From Mongoliibacter ruber (lineage in GTDB: Bacteria; Bacteroidota; Bacteroidia; Cytophagales; Cyclobacteriaceae): 64,000 nt of DNA. The notes below the pieces were generated by a model. It saw nothing but the letters and a program-made list of their open reading frames with translations. It ran no database searches and was not told the DNA's origin. Location: positions 62,001 to 126,000 of the forward strand of contig NZ_PVTR01000001.1 in the NCBI RefSeq assembly GCF_003003005.1, given 5' to 3'. Positions within the stretch are counted from its first letter, which is position 1. Every line of letters starts with the position of its first letter. Below are positions 36,814 to 45,368 of this stretch, in pieces. Both the position numbers and the translations under genes were made by a program.

Positions 36814-36888
36814 AAAAAGTAAATCAAAAACCTATCTTAAATCGTAGTATTGTTTGATATTAAGCATCCAGATTTATCCTTTTATATA

Positions 36889-37018
36889 TATCCGCTTTCA
36901 TACCAGTAGAATCTAAATAATAGAATTAACCTGTGACTTCGAACCAATATCAAATATCTACTAGTATTCGTTTGCCAATAAACTCTCGTTTAATTGATTA
37001 GTGGCATGATTGCGGATA
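36889..37018. repeat. MITE-like repeat, copy 2 (130 bp)
   Basis: Same element as at 5358-5497, with the identical 13-base left end and right end block. It is 10 bp shorter, chiefly because an 11-bp segment near the middle is absent relative to copy 1. About 85-90 percent identical by eye outside the gap. TATCCTTTT/TATCCTTTA strings flank it (36875-36883 and 37025-37033), again suggesting a duplicated target but inconclusive. Confidence 0.8.
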
Positions 37019-37348
37019 ATCATATATCCTTTAAATTATCAGCGATCATTTGTGAATGAGTACAAACTAGAATCCATTTAAAACAGAAATTTTATCTATT
37101 TTGCAATTCTACTGTTTGAGAATAAGACAGAATAACTTAGAGAAGAAATTATTTGGTCGGCAAAGACGTTAATAGGGCATTGAATTTTGTTCAAAATCAA
37201 AATTAAAGTTTTCATAAAATTGAGCCTACCTACCTAAATCAGGTAGGCATAACGAAAACGAAACAAAGTGGGATGATTATCTATATTGCCAGATTCCATA
37301 GTCTGCCCCGACTAATCCGGGCGACTGCTGAAAAAAAATTATAAACAC

Positions 37349-38023
37349 ATGAAAAAAATAAAAGTTGGCGCTTTAATTTCAAGTCTGTTGACCATACTCA
37401 CTATGTCTGTGCAGGCCCAAAAAATTTATGATGTAGATGTAGAAGTGAGGGAAAACTCCATTGTGATCAACAATACGGCATTGGACATGATAGAAGATGA
37501 GAGACACGCTAGCGCTGTAAAGATATTGGAATCAGTTTTGGAAGATGACCCTTCTTTTCACCCTGCTTACCTGAATTACTACAGAGCGGGGAGAAACGTA
37601 GATGAGAAGGTGGAAAAAGTGGTAAATGTGCTCAAAAAAGGGCTTGAGATCTTTGAAGAAGACGATGAAATGGCCTATTACCTTGGAAATCTTCTTCAGA
37701 AAGAACAGCGGTTTGATGAGGCTATTTTAGCTTACACAGATGCCATTAATTATAGCAAAATCAATGGGGAGGATTTTCCATTGGTTTGGGCATATTATTT
37801 CAATAGAGGCAACTGTTACTTGAAGACGAATCAATACAAGAAGGCCATTCCGGATTATGATTATGGTTTGACCCTGAGTCCAGACAATTATGATATACTG
37901 ACAAATAGGGGCTATGCTTATTTTAGAACAGACAAAAAAGAAGCCGCATGTAAGGATTGGAAAACAGCTTTGGAACTTGGCAGTACAGTGACCGAAAAAT
38001 ACCTTCAGTCTTATTGTAAATAA
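37349..38023 (+). CDS. Exported TPR protein
   Basis: A 224-residue protein with a signal peptide (cleavage after about SVQA) and TPR repeats (about residues 42-215): the blocks ending with MAYYLGNLLQKEQRFDEAIL, YYFNRGNCYLKTNQYKKAIP and YGLTLSPDNYDILTNRGYAYF show the TPR pattern W/L-G-Y-A-F-A-P. Likely periplasmic and a protein-protein interaction factor. No enzyme motif. It precedes trkA by 105 bp. Confidence 0.78.
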   Translation: MKKIKVGALISSLLTILTMSVQAQKIYDVDVEVRENSIVINNTALDMIEDERHASAVKILESVLEDDPSFHPAYLNYYRAGRNVDEKVEKVVNVLKKGLEIFEEDDEMAYYLGNLLQKEQRFDEAILAYTDAINYSKINGEDFPLVWAYYFNRGNCYLKTNQYKKAIPDYDYGLTLSPDNYDILTNRGYAYFRTDKKEAACKDWKTALELGSTVTEKYLQSYCK

Positions 38024-38128
38024 ATTGTGAGTGGATTTTTTGGGTAAAGTTTTAAAAGCATTTACCTTTCGGAACTTGATGGTAGGGATTCGTATAAATT
38101 TTTACCATTTATAAACAAAAAATCTTTT

Positions 38129-39472
38129 ATGAATATAGTCATAGCGGGTGCAGGGGACATGGGCTACCATTTGGCCGAACGTCTCAGTTTTGAAAATAAA
38201 GACATCACCCTGATTGATTTAGATAAGGATGCTTTAGATTACGCTGCTGCACATTTGGATGTTTTGACAGTTTGGGGAGATGCTACAGCTTTGGATGTGC
38301 TGAAAAATGCCAATATTCCGGAAGCAAGCATGTTTATGGCAGTTACCACTTCGGAGAAAACCAACATAGTGGCTGCAGTTTTGGCAAAACAAATGGGAGC
38401 CAAAAGGGTAATTGCAAGGGTTAGAAATCATGATTATTTGAATCCTGAAAATGATATTTACTTCAAGAATATAGGTATTGACAATATCATTTCTCCTACG
38501 ATGTTGTGTAGTGGAGAGATTTCAAGGATGATAAAAAACTCTACTTTTTCGGATGTTTTTGAGTTTGAAGGTGGTAAACTCAATGTGGTAGGTATCACTT
38601 TAGACCAGTATAGCAGTCTTGTCAACAAGAAGATTGCCGACATGAGGAATAACTCCATTTTTGAAGATGTAAAAATCATTGCGATTGTGAGGGATCAAAT
38701 GACTTTAATTCCCAGAGGAAATACAATAATCAGGAACAATGACCATGTTTTCTTTATTTCAAACAAGAAAGCTGTGACTTCTATTGTGGATCTTTTGGAA
38801 CAGAAAAAAGTCACCATCAAAAATGTAATGATCATCGGTGGAGATGATATGGCTTATACCACTTCTATGACTTTAGAAGGTGATTACAGGGTTACCCTAG
38901 TACATAGAGATAAGGAGAGGTGTAAATGGCTTTCAGAGAGGCTAAACAGTACTTTAGTCATCCATGGAGATTACAAAAACATAGAACTTCTTTTAGAGGA
39001 AGGATTGGAGGAAATGGATGCTTTTATTTCTTTAACAGATTCGTCTGAAACAAATATTATCACTTCATTAAGTGCCAAAAATCATGGTGTTTACAAGACA
39101 ATTGCACATGTAGATACTAGGGAATATATTCATATTTCGCATAGTATCGGAGTAGATTCATTGATCAACAAAAAATTGGTAGCCGCCAATCAGATAACCC
39201 GTTTTCTTAGAAAAGGTACAGTGGAAGCCGTCTCGGGTATATATGGAGTAGATGCTGAAATCATACAATACGTGGTCAGTAAGAATAACAGGGCTACAAA
39301 AAATCCGTTGAAGAACCTTCATTTTCCGGATACTGCGATTGTAGCTGGAGTGATTAGGGGAGAAGATGAAGTCTACATTCCTGATGGTGAATTTACGCTT
39401 CAGCTTAACGACAAGGCCATAGTTTTGGCATTACCTTCTGCCAAAGCGGCTTTAGAAAAGCTTTTCCATTGA
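38129..39472 (+). CDS. trkA: Trk potassium-uptake regulatory subunit TrkA
   Basis: A 447-residue cytoplasmic protein with two TrkA-N nucleotide-binding domains (IVIAGAGDMGYHLAERL at 3-19, and VMIIGGDDMAYTT about 234) each followed by a TrkA-C domain. TrkA gates the TrkH channel by binding NAD(H)/ATP. Second Rossmann block has GGDDMA rather than GxGxxG, so the second site may be degenerate. It is followed by trkH after only 4 bp, forming a two-gene operon. Confidence 0.94.
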   Translation: MNIVIAGAGDMGYHLAERLSFENKDITLIDLDKDALDYAAAHLDVLTVWGDATALDVLKNANIPEASMFMAVTTSEKTNIVAAVLAKQMGAKRVIARVRNHDYLNPENDIYFKNIGIDNIISPTMLCSGEISRMIKNSTFSDVFEFEGGKLNVVGITLDQYSSLVNKKIADMRNNSIFEDVKIIAIVRDQMTLIPRGNTIIRNNDHVFFISNKKAVTSIVDLLEQKKVTIKNVMIIGGDDMAYTTSMTLEGDYRVTLVHRDKERCKWLSERLNSTLVIHGDYKNIELLLEEGLEEMDAFISLTDSSETNIITSLSAKNHGVYKTIAHVDTREYIHISHSIGVDSLINKKLVAANQITRFLRKGTVEAVSGIYGVDAEIIQYVVSKNNRATKNPLKNLHFPDTAIVAGVIRGEDEVYIPDGEFTLQLNDKAIVLALPSAKAALEKLFH

Positions 39473-39476
39473 TATT

Positions 39477-40925
39477 ATGATTCATTTCAAAGCTATAGGT
39501 AAAATTATGGGAGCATTGTTGATGATCCTAGCTTTACTAATGCTTCCAGGTGTTGGTTTTGCCTATTATTATGAGAGCGGAGATCAAACCCCGCTGCTCT
39601 ATTCAGCATTTGCTTCTTTTGCCATTGGAGCCACATTGTTTTTTTCTTTCTCAAATCAAGATCAAAATATCCGGAAAAGAGAAGGGTACCTCATCGTGTC
39701 TCTAAGTTGGCTGTTTATGAGTATTTTTGGAATGCTACCTTATTTGATCAGTGGTGTAGTGGACAACTTGCCAGATGCCATATTTGAAACTGTATCAGGC
39801 TTGACTACTACAGGTGCAACAATTCTCACAGATATTGAAGCGACTCCAAAAGGAATTCTCTTTTGGAGGTCAATGACTCAGTGGATAGGCGGATTAGGAA
39901 TTATTGTGCTGACGGTTGCCATTTTCCCACTTTTGGGTATAGGAGGAATTGAGTTGTTTGTAGCTGAATCACCAGGACCTACTTCAGATAAACTGCATCC
40001 AAGAATTAGGGAGACGGCAAAGAGACTTTGGTTTGTTTATATCGGATTGACTGTTGCTGTAGGAGTCTTGTATTATGTAGAAGGAATGAATTTTTATGAT
40101 GCTGTCAACCATGCCTTGACGACTATGGCTACTGGAGGATTTTCTACTAAGAATGATAGCATGGCTTATTTTTCTCCGATTATACAATACACAGCCATAT
40201 TTTTTATGTTTTTGTCAGGGACAAACTTCACATTAATATATTTTGGACTTACTGGAAGATTTAAGCGAGTTTGGCACTCTGATGAATTCAAGGCTTATGT
40301 TATTGCATTGGTAATCTTTTTGATTTTGCTGGTCGGTCCGGTTTGGTACTATTCAGCAGAAGGGTTCGAGAAAGCTTTCAGGGATACCCTTTTTCAAATC
40401 ACCTCTCTCATAACAACTACAGGATATGTCACCAGTGATTATACAGCATACCACTCAGGACTTACATTGATTTTTTTCATGTTTTTGTTTTTAGGTGCCT
40501 CTGCCGGTTCCACTTCGGGCGGAATTAAGTTTGTACGTCATTTGACTTTCTTCAAAAATTCCTGGCTTGAATTCAAAAGAATTGTACATCCAAGAGCAGT
40601 AGTACCTTTAAAAATCAATGGAGATCGAGTCACAGGTAAAATCATTACTCATATCATGAATTTTCTGTTGATTTACCTGATGATATTTGTGGTAGGTTCT
40701 ATAGTGATTTCATTGATGGGGTATGACATCCTAACTTCTTTTGGTGCCGTTGCCACAAGTTTAGGTAATGTTGGACCAGCCATAGGCAGGGTAGGACCTG
40801 AGGATAATTTTGCTTTCTTCGATCCTTTCTCTAAGATTTTCCTTTCCTTTTTAATGCTATTGGGAAGGCTGGAATTGTTCACCATTCTAGTGCTTTTCAC
40901 ACCATATTTCTGGAGAGCAAACTAA
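39477..40925 (+). CDS. trkH: Trk potassium-uptake channel subunit TrkH
   Basis: A 482-residue membrane protein with about 10 segments. The selectivity-filter-like loops are SGLTTTGAT (about 118), ALTTMATGGFST (about 213), TSLITTTGYVTSDY (about 310) and VATSLGNVGPAIG (about 425), the four repeats of the K+ translocating superfamily. It carries K+ into the cell with TrkA. The 3' end overlaps the stop region of a convergent histidine kinase by 4 bp. Confidence 0.95.
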   Translation: MIHFKAIGKIMGALLMILALLMLPGVGFAYYYESGDQTPLLYSAFASFAIGATLFFSFSNQDQNIRKREGYLIVSLSWLFMSIFGMLPYLISGVVDNLPDAIFETVSGLTTTGATILTDIEATPKGILFWRSMTQWIGGLGIIVLTVAIFPLLGIGGIELFVAESPGPTSDKLHPRIRETAKRLWFVYIGLTVAVGVLYYVEGMNFYDAVNHALTTMATGGFSTKNDSMAYFSPIIQYTAIFFMFLSGTNFTLIYFGLTGRFKRVWHSDEFKAYVIALVIFLILLVGPVWYYSAEGFEKAFRDTLFQITSLITTTGYVTSDYTAYHSGLTLIFFMFLFLGASAGSTSGGIKFVRHLTFFKNSWLEFKRIVHPRAVVPLKINGDRVTGKIITHIMNFLLIYLMIFVVGSIVISLMGYDILTSFGAVATSLGNVGPAIGRVGPEDNFAFFDPFSKIFLSFLMLLGRLELFTILVLFTPYFWRAN

Positions 40926-42850
40926 ACTTTGGGAATACTGAACGAAAAAGCTGAACCTTGCCCCGAAATGCTCTCAGCCCAGATTTCTCCTCGATTCATG
41001 TTGATCAACTCCTTGGACAATAGCAAACCCAGCCCAGTTCCTTTCTCTTGTTGGGTACCTGGAGATGTGAAAAATTTATTACTGAACAGGTTTTTCATAA
41101 ACTCTTCTTTTATTCCAATCCCCTCATCACGCACGCTGAAGATATGCTTGTCCAAATCTTCTTTGATATCAAAGGCGATTCCATCTCCATTGCGGGTATA
41201 TTTGAGTGCATTGGTGAGTAGGTTCCTGATCACGATATCCAACATATCCCTGTCTGAATACACCAAGAGATTTTCAGGTACTTGGTTGATGATTGTTTGT
41301 CCTTTATACAGGTTTGTTTGATTCAATAATCTGATATTTTTTTCAACCAAATCATGGATATTCACTTTTGTCCTGTTTACTTTCATACCCTTCATTTGAT
41401 TCCTTGACCAAATCAATAGGTTCTCAAGCAACTGTTCATTTTCACCTAAACTATTGGCCACCTGGGGGATATATTCCTTGAAGTCTTCTTTGCTGAGGTT
41501 ATCTTCATTGACCAACTGAACCAAACCAATCAAAGAATGTAGAGGTCCGCGAAGGTCATGGGATATTATTGAAAAAATCTTATCCTTAACCCTATTGGAT
41601 TCTTCCAATTCTAAAGCTTGTTCTTCAATTTGTTTTTTCTGCTGGATGAGGATTTCATTTTTTTCCTTTTCCTTTTTCAAAAAATGATAGTAAGTAAAAA
41701 GGAAGTAAATCAAACCGGCCATTATGACCAACATGGCTATTGCCAGGTATCTTTGGGTCTTCTTGTTTTTTTCAATTAAATCTTTTTCTCTGCTTAGGGT
41801 TTCTATTTCTTCTTTCTGTTTTTTGATAGTAATTGCAGAAAGGTGATTTTTTGTTTTTTCTACGTTTAGTATATTTCTTTCCTCCTGAAATAATTCATTG
41901 TAGTATTGATACTTTTCTTGGTCTCCTTTTTGAAAATATAATTGGCTCATCTGCTGAAAAATAGGAATCATAGATTCAGAATTCGGGCGCTCTTTGTGGA
42001 GTTGTATGGCTGTTTCGGCATAGGAAACAGCAGCATTTGTGTCTCCCTGTTTCAACTTCAATTCTACAAGTTTTTCCAATGCATTCAAGGCCCTTACCAA
42101 GTCATTCTCCAGACCGAAGTTTAATAGATTGACCATATCTATTTCAGCGCTTTCAAAATCCCCCATGTCCATCAATAAATTGGCTCGGTTGAATTTTGAG
42201 ACCACAAGTTGACGTCCATTGCCCAAACTATCGCGTATTTCAATGGCTCTGTTAATTACCTGAATAGCCTCTAGGTACCTTCCCAATTCACCCAAAACCA
42301 CTGCCATACCTGTATAGTTATAGCCAAGTCCGTCTTGGTCGTTGGCTTTGAGAAAATAACTTTCGGCATTTTTATAATATTCGAGAGATTCTTCGAAAAG
42401 GTCCCTGTAGAAATAAATCTGACCAATATTATTTAAAGAATGACCAATTTGAATGTCAAGTTGAGCGGCTTGACTTAGTTCCAATGCTTCTTGATAGTGT
42501 ACAAGAGCTTCTTCTTGAAGGTTCTTATTTCTGTAATAAACGCCAAGCCTGTTTATATTTTGGGCTGCAAGATTTGAGTTTCCAAGAGATTTGGCCAACT
42601 CAATGGCCTCCATGTAATACTCTTGGGCCGTATCTGAATAATGAATTTCCCAAACAAGATCTGAAAGAATACTCAGCCTTTCTTTAGGTGTACTGCTCTT
42701 AATTAATAGATTATTTAAACTATCAGCTTTGAGTTGGTGGTCAGCATACAATTGACTTTGTGCAACTGATGAAAATGAGGTTGTCACGAGTACAAAAATG
42801 AGGACACAAATGTACAGCAAATGTGCCTGGGTGGTGACTATAGCTTTCAA
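40922..42850 (-). CDS. TPR-sensor histidine kinase
   Basis: A 642-residue sensor. Signal peptide (MKAIVTTQAHLLYICVLIFV...), a periplasmic region with five or more TPR repeats (about 60-330), one transmembrane segment (about 369-392), a coiled-coil linker, HisKA with His431 in FSIISHDLRGPL, and HATPase motifs NALKYT, DEGIGIK and GTGLGLLLSK. No receiver or output domain, so a separate response regulator is needed. TPR histidine kinases are typical of Cytophagales. The 3' ends overlap with trkH by 4 bp. Confidence 0.9.
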   Translation of the reverse strand: MKAIVTTQAHLLYICVLIFVLVTTSFSSVAQSQLYADHQLKADSLNNLLIKSSTPKERLSILSDLVWEIHYSDTAQEYYMEAIELAKSLGNSNLAAQNINRLGVYYRNKNLQEEALVHYQEALELSQAAQLDIQIGHSLNNIGQIYFYRDLFEESLEYYKNAESYFLKANDQDGLGYNYTGMAVVLGELGRYLEAIQVINRAIEIRDSLGNGRQLVVSKFNRANLLMDMGDFESAEIDMVNLLNFGLENDLVRALNALEKLVELKLKQGDTNAAVSYAETAIQLHKERPNSESMIPIFQQMSQLYFQKGDQEKYQYYNELFQEERNILNVEKTKNHLSAITIKKQKEEIETLSREKDLIEKNKKTQRYLAIAMLVIMAGLIYFLFTYYHFLKKEKEKNEILIQQKKQIEEQALELEESNRVKDKIFSIISHDLRGPLHSLIGLVQLVNEDNLSKEDFKEYIPQVANSLGENEQLLENLLIWSRNQMKGMKVNRTKVNIHDLVEKNIRLLNQTNLYKGQTIINQVPENLLVYSDRDMLDIVIRNLLTNALKYTRNGDGIAFDIKEDLDKHIFSVRDEGIGIKEEFMKNLFSNKFFTSPGTQQEKGTGLGLLLSKELINMNRGEIWAESISGQGSAFSFSIPKV

Positions 42851-42917
42851 GACGATAATTTTCTATTTCCGGTTGAAATTATGTTTTTATTTGCCTTTAA
42901 CAAAATGAAATGTCATT

Positions 42918-45368
42918 TTATGAAATCATTTGTGCTCTCATTTTGGTAATCCTATCTTCAAGAGATTCAGAGCTTAAAGAAGCCCTAAGTCTATCCACCA
43001 TAATAGGAAATGAAAATGGAGTGAACTGACCTGGAATTTTAAGGATAATTTGTTGATTGTTTATCTTTCTGATTGCGTTCAAAACTTTATCTTTTTCCAT
43101 CTGCATGTCCAATACCTCCCGATGCGCCTGTGTTAGCAATAAGTTTTCAGGATCGTAATCTTCAAACACCCCATAAAGTATCCCTGAATTGGATTGAAGG
43201 TGTTTGAGTTTAATGGGTTTACCGGGAAAGCCCTGAAAAATAAGTCCCGAAATGGTGGCTACATCCCTGAATTTTCTTTTTGCCATTTCACTTTCGTTGA
43301 TGCAGGCTAAAATATCTTCCTCTAAGTTTTGTTCTGTAAAAAGATCTTCTTCAAGAGCTTCCTCTATTGGAATAGGTTGATCTGAATGCAGTTCAAATCC
43401 ATAATCATTCATGGCTATGCTTATCGTGATCGGAAAACTTACTGATAATCTATAAGCAATCAAAGCTCCCAAAATCTCATGTACCATTCTTCCTTCAAAT
43501 GGAAAAAAGAATATATGGTGTCCCTCCTTGGATATGTTTTTTTCAATCAAAAATGTATGCTTATCAGGAATTAAGGACAAATGCTGTTGTAAATTCAAAA
43601 GTGGGAGCAAGTATTCCACCTCCTCCGAATAGTAATTATGCTGTATACTGTCTTCTAAAATCTCCCTGATTTTTCCAGATAATTTGGAAGTCAAAGAAAT
43701 CCGTCCACCCATGTATGAAGGCGTGTTACTGCTTTTTTTATTAGAGAGTTTGACTATGGCACTCAGTTCCCTGATTTTCACATATTCCAAATTCCTTCCT
43801 GAAAAAAAGAACCTGTCTCCCGGTTTCATTTTTGAGAAAAAATATTCCTCCACCATACCAAGGAAGGTTCCATTTTGAAACTTTACCTTTAGCATTGGAT
43901 CACTGACAATTGTACCCATGCTAAGTCTATGGCGCATAGCTGTTTTTCTATTATTGACAAGGTATTTTCCATCCTCTTCTATCTCTACCTTCGCAAATTC
44001 CTCATAACCGCTCAAAGATGCTCCACCTTTCGTGACAAAGGAAAGCATCCAATCGTATTCTTCATCACTCAGGTCTTTGAATGAATACGTCTCTTTTATG
44101 ACCGTGTAAAGTGAGTTTGAATAAAAACCTTCACCGACGGCTAAAGTGACCATAAACTGGATCAAAACATCATAAGTAAGGGTAGGGCAATGTATGGATT
44201 CCATATCTCTTTCTGCAGTTGCCTTTCTCAGTGCAGCCGCTTCAAGGAGTTCCAGAGAATGGGTAGGTACGAAATAGATTTCGCTAGGCAATCCAGGTTG
44301 ATGACCTGATCTTCCAGCCCTTTGTACAAATCTTGCGACACCCTTTGGACTTCCTATTTGAATCACAGCATCTACAGGTCTGAAGTCCACACCAAGGTCA
44401 AGGGATGAAGTGCAAACCACGACTTTTAACTTGCCTAGATGTAGGGCTTCTTCCACCCAAGTTCTTACTTTTTGATCCAGAGAACCGTGGTGGACAGCGG
44501 CTAATCCTGCATAATCCGGCCTTATTTCCATCAATTTCTGATACCAAATTTCTGTTTGAGCCCTTGTGTTGGTAAATAGAAGCACTGATTGATGTTTGTC
44601 TATAATCGGTAGTACCTTATCAATGAGTTTGATCCCCAAATGCCCAGCCCAGGGATACTTTTCAAGTTCATCGGGAAACACCGTATTGATATTGATTCTT
44701 TTATCTACCTCTGCTTTTACAATATGTACCGGTAGCTCATTTCCCAAAAGCACCCTAAATGCTTCTTGAATGTTACCTATGGTAGCAGAAATTCCCCATA
44801 TTTTTATTTTATTTTTTTGAATCGATCGGATGTACGCCAATGCAAGCTGTACTTGAACTCCACGTTTGTTGCCCATGAGTTCATGCCATTCGTCAATAAT
44901 GATACACTCTAAGTTTTTAAAAAGCTTAGAGTTATCTTTTTGAGACAGTAAAACATGTAAAGTCTCAGGAGTAGTTACAAGACATTCCGGAGGATTTTTC
45001 TTCTGTGATGCCCTTTCCTTTGTACTTGTATCTCCATTTCTGACTGCTACCCTCCAAGGCAATCCAATGTCATCACAGACTTCCTGCATCGCTTTCTGTA
45101 TATCCATTGCCAATGCCCTCAAAGGAGTTACCCAGATGATCCTAAGTCCGTTTTTTTGTGGTTTTTGCCAGGTTTTGGGATTTTGCTTGATGTATGCCAA
45201 AATCACAGGAAACCACAAGGCAAAGGTTTTCCCACTTCCTGTTGGGGCATTGAGGATACCGGATTTTCCTTCCAAAAAATCTTTCCATGCCTGAACCTGA
45301 AATTCAAAGGGTTTCCAATTCTTTGATAGGAAATAATCAAAAGCCGGCTGTAAATCTTTATCCTCCAT
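42918..45368 (-). CDS. Ligase-associated DEXH-box helicase (Lhr-like)
   Basis: An 816-residue superfamily 2 helicase. Walker A is GILNAPTGSGKTFALWFPV, the DEAH-type box is IIIDEWHEL, motif III is GISATIG, and motif VI VQRAGRSGHQPG is present. The C-terminal Lhr-like region (about 450-800) is complete. It overlaps the ligase gene by 11 bp. In many bacteria the two belong to a DNA damage-response cassette with a beta-CASP exonuclease and phosphoesterase PdeM; neither is adjacent here. Confidence 0.92.
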   Translation of the reverse strand: MEDKDLQPAFDYFLSKNWKPFEFQVQAWKDFLEGKSGILNAPTGSGKTFALWFPVILAYIKQNPKTWQKPQKNGLRIIWVTPLRALAMDIQKAMQEVCDDIGLPWRVAVRNGDTSTKERASQKKNPPECLVTTPETLHVLLSQKDNSKLFKNLECIIIDEWHELMGNKRGVQVQLALAYIRSIQKNKIKIWGISATIGNIQEAFRVLLGNELPVHIVKAEVDKRININTVFPDELEKYPWAGHLGIKLIDKVLPIIDKHQSVLLFTNTRAQTEIWYQKLMEIRPDYAGLAAVHHGSLDQKVRTWVEEALHLGKLKVVVCTSSLDLGVDFRPVDAVIQIGSPKGVARFVQRAGRSGHQPGLPSEIYFVPTHSLELLEAAALRKATAERDMESIHCPTLTYDVLIQFMVTLAVGEGFYSNSLYTVIKETYSFKDLSDEEYDWMLSFVTKGGASLSGYEEFAKVEIEEDGKYLVNNRKTAMRHRLSMGTIVSDPMLKVKFQNGTFLGMVEEYFFSKMKPGDRFFFSGRNLEYVKIRELSAIVKLSNKKSSNTPSYMGGRISLTSKLSGKIREILEDSIQHNYYSEEVEYLLPLLNLQQHLSLIPDKHTFLIEKNISKEGHHIFFFPFEGRMVHEILGALIAYRLSVSFPITISIAMNDYGFELHSDQPIPIEEALEEDLFTEQNLEEDILACINESEMAKRKFRDVATISGLIFQGFPGKPIKLKHLQSNSGILYGVFEDYDPENLLLTQAHREVLDMQMEKDKVLNAIRKINNQQIILKIPGQFTPFSFPIMVDRLRASLSSESLEDRITKMRAQMIS

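Larger units (their letters stand above)
36770..37348. other. Gene-free interval with operator, repeat and hairpins
   Basis: The 579 bp between COG0523 and the TPR gene contain the operator (36793), repeat copy 2 (36889-37018), an 8-bp hairpin with loop of 9 (GCCTACCT/AGGTAGGC, 37224-37248) and a CCCG/CGGG hairpin near 37304-37318. No convincing gene. Confidence 0.7.

Noticed and set aside
42850-42917. Control site between helicase and histidine kinase
   Set aside because: Short gap of AT-rich DNA, no palindrome or promoter consensus found.
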